Assembly (NCBI GenBank): GCA_025997215.1
Contig: BNUH01000026.1
Span: forward strand, 1 to 39,418
Source: Clostridia bacterium
GTDB lineage: Bacteria > Bacillota_A > Clostridia > Christensenellales > Aristaeellaceae
Length of the DNA: 39,418 nucleotides
Direction of reading: 5' to 3'
Under the pieces are notes generated by a model. It saw only the letters and a list, made by a program, of their open reading frames with translations, ran no database searches and had not been told where the DNA came from. Position numbers and translations under genes: made by a program. Below, in pieces: positions 6,584 through 17,900 of this stretch (the first letter of the stretch is position 1; every line of letters starts with the position of its first letter).

Positions 6584-7588
6584 ATGGAAAAGGTTAGGTT
6601 CGGCAAGACGGGGCTTTATGTGACGCGTTCCGGGTTTGGCGCGCTGCCCGTGCAGCGGCTGAGCAAGTCGGATGGTGCGGCGCTGCTGCGTAAGGGCTAC
6701 GAGGGCGGGATCAACTTCTTTGACACGGCCAACGGTTACACGGACAGCGAGGAGAAGATAGGACTGGGCCTATCCGACGTGCGGGAGCATATAATCATCG
6801 CGACTAAGACAGGCTCGGGCACACCGGAAGGTTTTTGGAACCATCTGGCGTTGAGCTTGGAGCGGATGAAGACAAGTTATATTGATATATACCAATTCCA
6901 CAACCCGACGGAGTTGCCGGGCGAGGAAATGCTGGCGTGCATGTATGAAGCGAGGCGTCAGGGGAAGATCCGGCACATTGGGATAACCTGCCATCGCCTG
7001 GATAACGCGATCGCTGCGGCAAGGTCGGGGGTTTATGAGACGGTGCAATATCCGTTGTCGGCGCTGTCAACGGATGCGGAGGTGGCATTCGTAAAGCTAT
7101 GCGCCGATCTGGACGTGGGCGTGATCGGCATGAAGGGGCTGGCGGGCGGCCTGCTCACGAGCGCGGCACCGACGATGGCGTTCCTGCGCGAGTACAAGAA
7201 CGTCGTGCCCATATGGGGGTTCCAGCGGGAGAGCGAACTCGCGGAGGTGCTGGCGCTGGAGGCGAACCCGCCATCGCTGGACGAGGCGATGTGGTCGCGC
7301 ATCAGGTCGGATCGCGAGCAGCTCCAGGGGAATTTCTGCCGAGGGTGCGGGTATTGTATGCCGTGTCCGAAGGGGATTGAGATCAATACCTGTGCGAGGA
7401 TGCCCTTGCTGCTAAGACGCGCGCCCGTTGCCACTTGGCTGTCTCCTCGCTGGGCCGAGGAGATGGAGCGGATCAACGAGTGCATCGGGTGCAACCATTG
7501 CGTTAAGCATTGCCCGTATAGCCTGAATCCTCCACAGATGCTGGCGGAAGCACTCGCGGATTACAAGGCGTTCAAGGTCACGGCGTAA
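6584..7588 (+). CDS. Aldo/keto reductase with C-terminal iron-sulfur cysteines, 334 aa
   Basis: The N-terminal 240 residues are an aldo/keto reductase barrel. FFDTANGYTDSE contains the catalytic Asp47 and Tyr52, ATKTGSGTP supplies Lys75, and DIYQFHNP supplies His106. The C-terminus carries cysteine clusters CRGCGYCMPCP (252-261) and CIGCNHCVKHCP (300-311), the second a standard CX2CX2CX3CP 4Fe-4S motif. This architecture is a known family of ferredoxin-fused aldo/keto reductases. The substrate is unknown. Start set at MEKVRF because GGAGGG lies 8 bases upstream; the ATG at 6554 has a weaker site. It stands alone, divergent from the lipoprotein gene and convergent with the cysteine desulfurase. 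Confidence 0.92.
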   Translation: MEKVRFGKTGLYVTRSGFGALPVQRLSKSDGAALLRKGYEGGINFFDTANGYTDSEEKIGLGLSDVREHIIIATKTGSGTPEGFWNHLALSLERMKTSYIDIYQFHNPTELPGEEMLACMYEARRQGKIRHIGITCHRLDNAIAAARSGVYETVQYPLSALSTDAEVAFVKLCADLDVGVIGMKGLAGGLLTSAAPTMAFLREYKNVVPIWGFQRESELAEVLALEANPPSLDEAMWSRIRSDREQLQGNFCRGCGYCMPCPKGIEINTCARMPLLLRRAPVATWLSPRWAEEMERINECIGCNHCVKHCPYSLNPPQMLAEALADYKAFKVTA

Positions 7589-7665
7589 TGCTGATGGTTG
7601 TATTGTAGCACAACCGTTTGACGTTGTCAAGGACTATTTTTAGGGGGAAACGGTAAATCCATTTT

Positions 7666-7757
7666 GCGGTAAAAAGAAGGTCCAGGGGGAACCCCTGGTC
7701 AGGGGTTAAGGGGGCTGAAAGCCCCCTTATGGGGTCCGGGGCGAAGCCCCGAAAAGC
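7666..7757. repeat. Multi-hairpin intergenic repeat, copy 1
   Basis: About 90 GC-rich bases made of consecutive hairpins: CCAGGGG/CCCCTGG (7682-7698), AAGGGGGC/GCCCCCTT (7708-7728) and CGGGGC/GCCCCG (7737-7751). It opens with GCGGTAAAAAG-AAGGTCCAGGG. A related element with the same opening lies at 22564-22655, also between convergent genes. It probably also ends transcripts from both sides. Confidence 0.7.
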
Positions 7758-7783
7758 CCAGCCGCAGCTGGAATATAGAATAA

Positions 7784-8950
7784 TTATCTTTTGCGGTAGG
7801 GATAGATGGCTTGGTAGGCCTTGATGATTGCGTTGGCCGCAATGTCCAGCTCCTCAACAGTTGTCCACGGGGATAGGCTGACGCGAACCGCACGGTCCGC
7901 GCGGTCTTGCGTTATACCCATCGACTGGAACCCTTGGCTGCGGGTATGTTTTTTGGATGAGCAGGCGGATCCGGTGCCGACGTATACGCCTTCGAATTCA
8001 AGCGCGTGAACTAACACCTCGCCACCGATGCCTGGCGGTGAGAAGTTGACGATGTGCGGGGCGGAATCCGTGTCGGCGGGATCGGGTCCATTGATCTGCA
8101 GTCCGGGAATGGATTCGAGAAGCGCGTTTATGAGGCGTAACTTTTTCGCGCGTAATGTGGATGTTATGTCGAATCCGCAGTGATCGAATGCGTCGATTGC
8201 CGCGTGTAACCCCGCAATCCCCGTAACGTTTTCGGTGCCGGAGCGAAGGCCTGATTCTTGGCCGCCGCCGTAGGTGCGCGGGTTGAGCCGGACGCGCTTG
8301 CTTAAGGCCAGCGCGCCGACACCCTTCGGGCCGTGAATCTTATGTGCACTAAGGCTGTATAGGTCAGCGCCTCTGCCGACGATGCCGTGATGCCCCGCGC
8401 TTCTCAAGAATCCTTGAACACCATCCACAAATAATAGCGCGGCCGGATTAGCAGCGTCGCGCATTTTGATTATATTGGATAATGGTTGTACCGTGCCTGT
8501 TTCGTTGCAGACCTCCATTATAGCGATGAGCGTTACTTCTAGAGTTATAAGCGTGTGGAGCGCGTCCAGGTCAACGAGACCTTCGCGGGTAAGCGGGATT
8601 ATTTTGACTGTATGCCCATGGGATTCAAGGGCGGCGCGCTGTTCTAGAACCGCCGCGTGTTCGGCGGCGGATAACAGGAATACGCCGGGCTTACGCAGGC
8701 GTTCGGCGACGCCTAGGATGCCCAGGTTATCGGCCTCGGTGCCGCCGGATGTGAAGATGACCCGATCCGCGTCCAGCCGCGAGCGCAGCGTTTCGCGGCA
8801 ATTCGACACGATCCGCTCGGCTTCGATCGCTGGATGGTAGAGCGCGGATGGGTTCCAATCCGTCTCGCGCATCACTCGCGCTATCGTGTCGATTACGCTA
8901 GGAAGCACGCGTGTCGTAGCGCTGTTATCCAGGTAGATGAACGGCTTCAT
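7784..8950 (-). CDS. Cysteine desulfurase, NifS/IscS-like, stand-alone, 388 aa
   Basis: A PLP enzyme that removes sulfur from cysteine as an enzyme-bound persulfide. Visible features: N-terminal YLDNSATTRV, His98 in SAAEHAAV, PLP Lys204 in SLSAHKIHGPKG, and active Cys330 in GTGSACSSKKHTRS. The CSSKK context differs from the SGSACTSG of the isc copy at 31427-32611, so this second desulfurase likely feeds another route such as tRNA thiolation (in many Clostridia this type sits beside thiI, absent here). No clear ribosome binding site precedes the ATG; instead TATAAT lies directly before it. It follows the membrane protein gene at 8981-9511 by 30 bases on the same strand. Confidence 0.93.
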   Translation of the reverse strand: MKPFIYLDNSATTRVLPSVIDTIARVMRETDWNPSALYHPAIEAERIVSNCRETLRSRLDADRVIFTSGGTEADNLGILGVAERLRKPGVFLLSAAEHAAVLEQRAALESHGHTVKIIPLTREGLVDLDALHTLITLEVTLIAIMEVCNETGTVQPLSNIIKMRDAANPAALLFVDGVQGFLRSAGHHGIVGRGADLYSLSAHKIHGPKGVGALALSKRVRLNPRTYGGGQESGLRSGTENVTGIAGLHAAIDAFDHCGFDITSTLRAKKLRLINALLESIPGLQINGPDPADTDSAPHIVNFSPPGIGGEVLVHALEFEGVYVGTGSACSSKKHTRSQGFQSMGITQDRADRAVRVSLSPWTTVEELDIAANAIIKAYQAIYPYRKR

Positions 8951-8980
8951 ATTATAATGGAATTATCGGAGCGTTGCCGT

Positions 8981-9511
8981 TCAACCTTGGAACGCGCCGC
9001 GCTGGGCGTAGAATTTGAACATGGCTACCAACTGCTCCGTCGGTTCGATCACGATGATGCGCTTCTTGCCGTCCTTGGAATAGTAGAAGTAGAATAGATT
9101 CCCGTCGCGGTTGAGGAACCAATTCGTCTTTTCCACGCCCGGCATCGTGACGTAGCGCTTGAAGCTGGAGTGCTCGACGTGCCCCATCGCCTCGACGTTT
9201 TTTACGGTCATGGAGCCGAGATTTTTGCGCTTTTTGTTACCGAGCACGCGCGCGAAATCCAGCTCGCCGTTTGTGAGGGAGTATTCGTACTCGGTGCGCA
9301 GGTTGTCGCGTTTCCAGAATAGCAGGAACGCTATACCGGCCGAAACCAGCAGCAGGATGATGCTCTGCACATTGATCCCCGCGCCCAGCGACGAGAACAT
9401 CATCGCCGCGATCAGCGCGAACACAACCATCATGACGGTTGCCAGCGCATACAGCGCGGTGTTGACTCCACGGTTTTTCTTGGCGACGATCTCCTCGCGG
9501 AAGTTATCCAT
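8981..9511 (-). CDS. Small membrane protein, DUF6106-like, 176 aa
   Basis: Begins MDNFREEIVAKKNRGVN, followed by two membrane segments (about residues 20-42 and 49-66) and a soluble C-terminal domain of about 105 residues with strand-rich sequence (YEYSLTNGELDFARVLGNKK). From memory this pattern matches the clostridial family DUF6106; function unknown. GGAGGA lies 8 bases before the ATG. A promoter with an extended -10 is visible upstream. It is the first gene of a two-gene unit with the cysteine desulfurase. Confidence 0.75.
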   Translation of the reverse strand: MDNFREEIVAKKNRGVNTALYALATVMMVVFALIAAMMFSSLGAGINVQSIILLLVSAGIAFLLFWKRDNLRTEYEYSLTNGELDFARVLGNKKRKNLGSMTVKNVEAMGHVEHSSFKRYVTMPGVEKTNWFLNRDGNLFYFYYSKDGKKRIIVIEPTEQLVAMFKFYAQRGAFQG

Positions 9512-9541
9512 ATATAATCCTCCGAACGTAGTATTCGACGT

Positions 9542-9571
9542 ATTATAGCATAATGAAAGGCATTGTGTCGA
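9542..9571 (-). promoter_or_regulatory. Promoter with extended -10 for 9511-7784 unit
   Basis: On the minus strand TCGACA (9571-9566), 18 bases, then TATAAT (9547-9542) preceded by TGC, an extended -10. Confidence 0.65.
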
Positions 9572-9680
9572 TCGTTCGTTGGATGCATGGGAAGGTTTTT
9601 TGGCAGGATTCTTGAATGTTCACGGAGAATTCTTAGTATGAGATAATTTTTTGCCAGATTCCCCCAAGAGGAGGCCCTCG

Positions 9681-11624
9681 ATGAAATGTCCTAACTGCGG
9701 GCATTGGAACCGCGACGCGTTCCCGCGATGTTTTAGGTGCGGGACGCCGCTGGAGGATGAGAATGCCCGCGCGTCCTGGATGCGCGCGTCTAGCTCTTCG
9801 AATCCAAGGCCGTCTATCGACGAGACGCTGCCGCCTGGCATGGAGTACGACCCAGGCCAACAGACGCTGGCCGCCGAGATGCAGGAGCTGAAGCGCCGCC
9901 GCGCCAAGGGTGAGCAGCGCCTAAGCCAGCTGCGCCAGGATTCGGAGGCGGAAGCTGAAGAGGGCTATGCCGTGGGTGACTACGCCGGGTCGGTCGGTTC
10001 AGTCGGATCAACCGATAGGACGGCCTGGACTGTCGAGGAGATGCAGCCGACTCCGCAAGATAGTTACAGCGTCGAGGCGGAGTTAGTTGAGCAGCCGACT
10101 AAGAAGCCACGCCGCGCACTGCATATTACGGGAAGGGTTCCCGGAACGTGGCACCGCCCGCTGCGTACCGAGCTGCCGCATCCCGACGCGGCATCCGCGC
10201 TGCTCAATCAGCTACGCGAGCGTGAACTGCCCGAGGATTTGGACGACATTACCGACGAGGGGTTTGCTTACTTCAAATCCGAACCGCGTCTGATAGATAT
10301 GGGCGTGCCGCCCGCCGAGTCCGAGACGCACGCGGTCTCCATGATGCGCACCCAGCCGATGGGCCGGACGCGTTCGCGCGGCGCGTTCACGGCGGCGGTG
10401 TGGCTGCTGCGGATATTCATCGCGGCGGCGCTGGCGGTGGGGGCGTATGTAGCGGTGACGGTTTTCCTGCTGCCCACGCTGGATCGGCAGGCCGCGGCCA
10501 CCGTTCAGTACCGCGTGAATGTGGAGGATGTGCAGGGCTTGCCCGGGCATGTGATCCAGATTCCCGGCCAAGAAGGGGATAAGATCGTCATCCGCGAACT
10601 GGCGCATACATATACCGTCATAAACGGTTATGCGACCATACGGCTCCCGGATTATACGTTCTACGAGAGGCTGGGCGAGGCCGATCTGCTGGAGGAGACG
10701 GTGAAGGTTACGCTCACGCCGTCGTTGGAAGGTTCAAAGGCCATGGCACCGATAGAGTTTGACGTGGCCGTTCCGACTTCACAGGCGTTGTTGATCCAAC
10801 CCAAATCCACGTGGACGCAGGTTTCCACGGCCGTGGGCACGGTGCAGCTGCAGGTGGAGCCGGGCAGCAAGGTGCTCATCGGCGATAAGGAAGTGCCGGG
10901 TTCGATGAACGACGTGTCGGACACGATGGACGACAGTGGGCTGCTGACGGCCCAGATTCCCGTGCAGGACAAGGGTGCGAACGAGATTGCGATACTCGTC
11001 ACCGCGCCACATGCGCGCACGAAGGAGCTGGCGATCACGTTCTACCGCGCCAAGCAGGAGATACTGCTAACGCTGCGCGAGGACACGGGGGTTCGAAGCG
11101 TCAAGAAGGAAAACGACTACGAGATTACGGGTTACACCAAGCCGGACGCAACGGTGACGGTTGATACGCCGCATTCTGATCTGGCGGTGGATAGCGCGAC
11201 GGGCAAGTTCACGTTCAAGGCGCTTCTGTCCATGGGCGACAACAAGATCGTGATCCGCGCGTCGTATCCGGGACTGCCGGATTCGGTGCTGGAGCATCAG
11301 ATGTACTACATGGTGCCAGCGTCGGATTATTCCAAAAAAGCTTGGGCGCTTTCTGCAAAGGATTACCAAGAACTGCTAACGAATATGGAGATGCGTGTCG
11401 GGCAGATTTATCTGTGCAAGGGGCGGATCATCCGGATATACTCCGACAGCCCGCAGATTGCGATCATGGATACCGGCAGCAATGGCGCGGAACAGTTGGT
11501 CATGCTCGAAAACAAGTCCACCGAGGTGTGGAAGCTAGGCGAAGCCTACCGTGTATACGCCGACGTCGGCGGCAGGTATGACACCATGCCGAGCATGATT
11601 GGACGGTATACTTATATAGATTAA
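9681..11624 (+). CDS. Zinc-ribbon membrane protein with Ig-like and OB-like outer domains, 647 aa
   Basis: Start at ATG 9681, after AGAGGAGG; an in-frame TTG at 9651 is less likely. Layout: a zinc ribbon with C3-C6 and C17-C20 (MKCPNCGHWN...RCFRCG), a charged and probably disordered region to about 235, one membrane helix at about 238-262 (VWLLRIFIAAALAVGAYVAV), then an outer part. The outer part has Ig-like beta domains (for example ITGYTKPDATVTVDTPHSD) and a final region from about 561 (YQELLTNMEMRVGQIYLCKG) that looks like an OB fold. The end region matches in pattern the C-termini of the proteins at 19510-20973 and 20999-22531. Topology would put the zinc ribbon in the cytoplasm. Function unknown; a sensor or scaffold of the surface cluster is possible. 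Confidence 0.8.
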   Translation: MKCPNCGHWNRDAFPRCFRCGTPLEDENARASWMRASSSSNPRPSIDETLPPGMEYDPGQQTLAAEMQELKRRRAKGEQRLSQLRQDSEAEAEEGYAVGDYAGSVGSVGSTDRTAWTVEEMQPTPQDSYSVEAELVEQPTKKPRRALHITGRVPGTWHRPLRTELPHPDAASALLNQLRERELPEDLDDITDEGFAYFKSEPRLIDMGVPPAESETHAVSMMRTQPMGRTRSRGAFTAAVWLLRIFIAAALAVGAYVAVTVFLLPTLDRQAAATVQYRVNVEDVQGLPGHVIQIPGQEGDKIVIRELAHTYTVINGYATIRLPDYTFYERLGEADLLEETVKVTLTPSLEGSKAMAPIEFDVAVPTSQALLIQPKSTWTQVSTAVGTVQLQVEPGSKVLIGDKEVPGSMNDVSDTMDDSGLLTAQIPVQDKGANEIAILVTAPHARTKELAITFYRAKQEILLTLREDTGVRSVKKENDYEITGYTKPDATVTVDTPHSDLAVDSATGKFTFKALLSMGDNKIVIRASYPGLPDSVLEHQMYYMVPASDYSKKAWALSAKDYQELLTNMEMRVGQIYLCKGRIIRIYSDSPQIAIMDTGSNGAEQLVMLENKSTEVWKLGEAYRVYADVGGRYDTMPSMIGRYTYID

Positions 11625-11651
11625 AGGAAATACGGTTCGGTTATAATTCGT

Positions 11652-11695
11652 AATGCGCTTTGGCTTATTCGCGGCGGAATAGGCCGGGGCGCATT
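11652..11695 (+). terminator. Long G-U-rich hairpin after the zinc-ribbon gene
   Basis: AATGCGC-TTT-GGC-T-TATTC pairs with GAATA-G-GCC-GGG-GCGCATT around the loop GCGGCG. All non-Watson-Crick positions are U opposite G on the plus-strand transcript, while the minus-strand transcript would have A-C mismatches, so it is built to fold in plus-strand RNA. It lies 27 bases past the stop. The U-tract (TTTCGTATT) is weak, so terminator or RNA-stabilising element are both possible. Confidence 0.6.
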
Positions 11696-11981
11696 TCGTA
11701 TTCGCACTCGTATCTGCCGTTATATTCCATAAATGACAATAATTACCTATTGCATTTTCCAGAAAAAACCCAGTGATTTCCACAAAAATTCCAGCTAAGT
11801 ACATACAAATATAACCTTGTAAAATTCTCCCTCATATGTTAAAATTTGACTTGCGGATGGGAATGAATGGGTATATAGGAGAATTATGGGGATTCATTTC
11901 CATATTATGCTAAATTTGGCGAATTATAGCGCGATTGTCACTTACTACCAAGGCATGTGAGATTCCATCAGGAGGCAGCGG
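11696..11981. other. AT-rich leader region before the giant surface gene
   Basis: No gene is seen. The stretch is much richer in A and T than its neighbours and should hold the promoter of 11982-18491. A TTGACT at about 11847 is followed 20 bases later by TATATA, which is too wide for a confident call. GGGAATGAAT and ATTCATTTCC (about 11860-11902) can form a hairpin. Confidence 0.35.
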
Positions 11982-14900
11982 ATGCGGCGGATTATCATAG
12001 CGGCATGCGTGATCATAACCTTAATCGCGCTGTGGTCGGGCGCGCGGGCGGATCTGTCGCCCATATCGCCGGGCAGCGCCGTGCGCGTGGGTGAGGCCGC
12101 TTATATCACCGCCGATCCAAACGCGTCGGCGTCCGCGACGCTGTGGCTTGTCGTCACGGGAGCGCGGACCGCGCTCAATGACGGCGAAGCATCCACCGTT
12201 AAGCTCAGCGATGGTTCCGGGCGGTCGCTGCCGATTAATGGCGCACCTTTGAGTGGCGTATCATTCGCCGTGGTCGCGCTGAACGCGTCGGGCGAGGAAG
12301 TACCATGGCCCGATCCCAGCGACCCGACGAAGCCGTGGATCGTGTATGTCGATGCCCTGCCGGAACCGCTGCTGCTGCCAGACCTGCCCAGGCTTTATCT
12401 GCGTCAGATCACGTCTGCGGCAGGTTACGCGGTGATTGGCGAGCGCATACCGTTGACGGATGCAGTGCCGTTTGGTGGTACACTTGCGTTAGAAAATAAG
12501 CTTGCCAACGGTATGGCCGAAGTTACCGCTAATGAATCCATAACGTTTACGTTTACTAATCGATACGGTATTGACACGCTGGGCACGGCTGGTCCGGGCG
12601 CGGCTTGGGTGGGATTGCTGCCCGAGGGTGAGTACATATTCACGCCGGAAATGGATTCGGATTATGTGCCGGTGGAACCGTACATTATTAACATACAAAA
12701 CGGCGCGTTGTCCCAGCTGCATGTTGAATGCCAGCTCATGCCGCGCCTCGATATCCGCGTGGAAACGGTGGACTTCATGTTGAGCGGTGAGCGGGTGCTC
12801 ACGCCCGTGCCCGACGAGATGATCACGCTGTTCAGCGCGGACGGTACGTCTGTGAAAATGAAAACGGATTGGGAAGGCATCGCACGGAGCGTCAACCAGA
12901 ATGACGGCGAATGGGCCGAACTGCCCGCCGCACTGCCCGGCGCATACACCATCCGCACCGATCGCGCGAAGGATCGCGACATCATGCTGGAACCTGGCCA
13001 AACCTTCACCTGGAACATTCTCACACACGATGGCACCGGCCAGATCCGCTTGATCACGGAGGCATACGTCTCGCGGGAATCGACCGCGCCGCTGGGCGGC
13101 GTGAGCGTCACTATCCGCGCTAGCGACGGTGGTTCGCACACACGCGCGATCACGACGGGCGATATGGGCGTTGTTTGGCTGTCGGATCTGCCCGAGGGTT
13201 CATATACGTTGATTTTGGAGGATACTCCAGAGGGATTCGCCGCGTTGAGCCAGCAGACGGAATTCGACATTATTGGCGGAGAAGAGACCGTCGTTACACT
13301 GTCGTTCACACAAAACGCGAAGATCGCCGTCGAACGCAAGGGCCGCGAGATCGACGGCGGCGGCGCGGTGCGGCTGGTTGATTTGCCCGGCACGTTCATC
13401 GTATACGACGCGGACGGGGAGAGTGTCGGCATACTGCCCGGCATGACCATGCCCGCCTCGCTGGAGGGCACCGAGTATTTTATCGAAGAGGCGGTGCCGG
13501 CCGAGGGTTTCCAGCAGGATACGACGAAGCATCGGCTGATCGTGTATCCCGGCGACGAGGCGACGATCGAGGCGTATGCCGACAGCGAGAAGGGCCTATT
13601 CACGCTGATACATGAGGATACGAACGGCATCGCCGTCTCGGGCGGGCGGTTCAGGCTGACGAGCTTGGATAACGAGGGTTGGCCTCCGCTGGAATTCGAT
13701 CTCGGCGACTATAATTATTATGACGCACCGGAACCGCTCACGCCAGGACGATACCTGCTGACTTTGGTGCACGCCGCACCCTGCTGCGTGGCTGATCCGG
13801 CGCGGCTGGCGATCGAGCGCGAGATCGTCGTCGAGCCGTACCTACGCGGCGACGGCACGACACAGGCCGTGCGGCCATATGATGTGTTCGTCAGCGCACG
13901 CTTGCCCGAGGGTGTGGAGTATCCCGCCGCTCCTGAAGTTACGCTGGATGAAACTGTACTGGATTTGTCGGCGGAGCGTCAAACTCGGCTGACGTTTACC
14001 GCCGTGAACCCGCCGCTGCCCGTGCGAGCCGCCGCGTTTGCGGTGGGCGTTGGGGACATGGGGATATCGATATCATCCATAACGATTCCTGCAGTTGAAG
14101 GTGTCGAATCGGCGCGGGTATTCATCCATTACAGCAATGGCGGCGTAAGCGACAGCGTTGTGAAGCTGCCTGTCACGCTGGCATTCGACGACATCCGCGA
14201 CACCGTGTCGCGGGTGTACTTCGTGCTGGCCGATGAAGCCTTGCTCAACGATCCAAATAATAATTTAGTATCGTACGCATTGTACCCGCCAGAGGCTGAA
14301 TCCTCGACCAGTCTGCCGTCAGAACGCCTGTTCTCATTGGATGGATTCACGGCCGAGGCGACCGTGCGGGCGCTGCCACGCTTGACGGGCGGCGCGGAGA
14401 TCAGTTTACTCGTCAGCATGCGTGTTGAGACGCCTGTTCAAGTCGGATCGGATCAATGGAGCATACTAGACCGCCAGTCGGAGACGCGTTCTGTCCTGCG
14501 GCTCACGACGCCACGGCGCATACCTAACGGTTATGTATTCGAAGATAAAAACATGGATGGCCGCCGTGGTCCCGATGAAGCGGGCGTGCCGATGGTGCTT
14601 GTAAGGGCGAGCGATGCGTCTGGCGCATTGATTGCGGAGGCGGTTACGGACGCGGACGGCGGGTTCGCGTTCGACAAAAATGTGCCGCCCGACGCGAAGA
14701 TGAGCCTTTCGTTTGAGGGGTTGAACGCGCGGACACGCGTCCGGTACGCGCTATTCAGGCAGATGGGTTGGGATTTTGCGCTGCTGCCCGAGAGCGTGTT
14801 GAAGGGGACGCTCGCCGGATCGAGCGCGTTGCTGACGGATTCTGCGGAAACGGTCGTACATTTGTTACAGAATAACAAACGCGTTGCGTCGAGTGCTGTC

Positions 14901-17900
14901 GATTCGTCTGGCGCGTTCGAGATAACGGGATTGGCACCGGGCGAGTATGGGTTGACGCTTGAACTGCCCGAAGGTTATCTGCCATTAAACCTGCCGGGTA
15001 CTGTTGAACTGCCTTACGCGGGCGTGGCGGACATAATTCTTCATGCGCAGGAGGCGGCGCGGCTTTCGTGGCGGGTTATGCCAAAGGACTTGGACGCTGA
15101 CGTGGCGGCGCAAGTCACGCTGACGCTGTCGGATTCGGCGGGAAATGTGCGTTATGAAGCGGCGGCTTTGAGCGGCGGCGCGAACGCCGTATTCCTGGAA
15201 CCGGGCGAGTATACGCTGGCTTGGCGGCTGACGGGGGCCATTGCGCTGGAGGCGGGCATATCTGCCACGGAATCGCTCACACTGGCCAGCGGGCAGTTGG
15301 TCGAGCGGAATTTGACGGTCGTGCCTGGTGCGGATATTCGGGGGAGTATTGTCGATCATGAAGGCGCAGGAATCGCCGGGATGACCGTGCGCGTGATATC
15401 GGCTGACGGCACAAATTCAATCGCCGTCACGGATGGTGAAGGGAACTATGCGTTCGGCGGTCTAGCCGCCGGGACTTATACATTGGAACCGGAGCTGCCT
15501 GACGGGATGATTCTGTTCAGCGGGGAAACGCGGTTTACTTTGGCGGCAGGGGAGACGGCGCGCGCGGAATGGGTCGCGTTCATCCCGGCGTCGGTGAGTG
15601 GAGTTGTGCGGCTGGCTGGTGTCGATGGGATGGAACCGCTGGTGGGTGTTGACGTCGCGGCGGTGGATTCGGCTGGGGATGTGTACGACGCGGCGACGGT
15701 CGGCGTGGACGGCGCGTTCGCATTCAATCGGCTGAAGCCGGGCGAGTGGCAGCTGTGCGTGATCGTGCCGGAGGATATGGCGCTGACGAGCGTTGGCCGT
15801 GATTCAACTATAACGTTTATCCCTCCTGAACCGCAAGCGGCGGGTGCTATATATAGTGAGGCGTTCACGCTGAAGCCGGGCCGGGATTTGACGGACGCAA
15901 ATATCGGCATGGTTCGCGTGGCGACCGTAGAGGCGCGTGTGTGGCAGGATCGCAACGGCGATGGCCGACAGGATTCGACCGACTTACCGCTAAGCGGCGT
16001 GATGGTGAAGCTGATGAGCGGCGATGAGACGCTGGCTAGTTCGGCGTCGGACGCGGCGGGTATCGCGGTATTCGAGCGCATTCGACCTGGCCGTTATACT
16101 CTGGCGATTGAAATGCCGGAGGGATTCGCGATGCCGATCGATGTTGGGTCTGGCAAAGATTCTGCTAAAGAGTTAAGCGGCTGGGATGTAGTTGTTGATT
16201 ATGATTCAGAAAACGTTATACGGATTCAACTGCCGCTGACGCCGCTGTTCACGCAGACCGGGACGGCGCGGCGGGTGGATGGCGCGGCGGCTGCCGGGCT
16301 GGGAATCCGTGTCGAATCGCTGGATGGCGCGCTCGTCGTTGAAACTACGTCGGACGAAGCGGGGGATTTCCGGTTAGAGCGAATGAGGCCGGGCAGTTAC
16401 AACATTATATATGTATTGCCTGCGACGGGCTGGGCGTTCGACGGCACGTCGGAGCGTTCGGCGGTCAAGCCGCTGACGGTCGGCGACAGCGCGCCTCATG
16501 AACTGACCGCGCCGCCGCTGATTGCGCTGGGTTCTATCACCGGAGGGCTGTACATGGATGCGGACGGCGACGGCCAATGGGGTGAGGATGAGCCGGGAAT
16601 ATCCGGTGTGGAGATTGCAATTTCCGACAGCGCGGGGCGGCAGCTGGGCAGTATGGCGACGGATGGTCAGGGCGCGTTCCGGTTCGATGAATTGCGGCCG
16701 GGCTCATACACGGTTACGGCTTGGGCGGCTGACGGTATGGAATGGATGGATGGCGTCTCGACGTGGAAAGTGGATATCGGCATGGGTGTCACCATGGCGC
16801 TGCCGCCGACGGCCATGTATAAACCCGCATCGATCGCAGGTATGGCGCGGGATCAGGATGGTGCCGCGCTGCTGGGCGTGAGGCTGTCGCTGGCGCGGGC
16901 CGGGACGCCGCTGGCTTCGGCCGAAACGGATTCGGAAGGCGCATTCAACTTCGCGGGATTGAAGCCGGGGACTTATACACTGGGCGTAACTCTGCCCGAT
17001 GGATACCTGCCGGCGGGTGGTTCGGCCGTTATAACGCGGGCTATACGCAGCGGTGAAAGCGCGGCGTTGGAGGATATAACCGCCGTGCGTTCGGCCTCGT
17101 TCGCAGGGCGTATATGGTTGGATAGCGTATATAACGGTATATTTGATATGAATGAAGAGACATTATCAGGCGTGCTGGTCACGCTCGTGGATGCGGCTGG
17201 CGCGGTGCTCCGCCAGGAGCGCACATCCGGCGACGGGGCGTACCGGATGGACAGGTTGCTGCCGGGAGAATATCGGCTGCATGTCGTACTCCCAGAAGGT
17301 TTGATATTCACCAAACCGCCCGTCGATGCTGGGGATTCGACACAAACCGCGAGTATTATGCCGCTGTCCAGCGCACAGGCATTTAGCGAGCCGTTCACGC
17401 TGCAGCCGGGTCAGGTGTGGGACGATTGCGGCGTAGGCGCGGTCGAGGCGGGCTTAATCGCGGGCGAGGTGTACGTGGATGTGAACGCCGATGGGCAGCG
17501 CGGCATCGACGAGCCGCCGCTGGCGGGCGTGACCGTCACCCTCACGGATGAGGACGATGAATCGGCAGAGTTGGTGACGGGCGCGGACGGCGGTTACAGA
17601 TTCCCGCAGTTGAGGCCCGGCGCGTATACGATCCATTATGAATGGCCGGAAGGTTATGTTCTCACAAATGAAACGGGCGGCAGTATCCAGCTGGGGATGG
17701 GCGAGTCACGCGAAAATCCGCGAGCGGGCGCGACGCGTCCTTCCGCGCTGACCGGGCTGGTGTTCGAGGACTTGGACGCGAACGGGCTGTTTGACGCGGG
17801 TGAACCCGTGCTGGCGGGGATTAGGGTGGCGGTGGAGAACGTTTGGGGGATTGTGACAGGTGAGACGGACGAAGTGGGGCGGTATCGGTTTGACGGGCTG

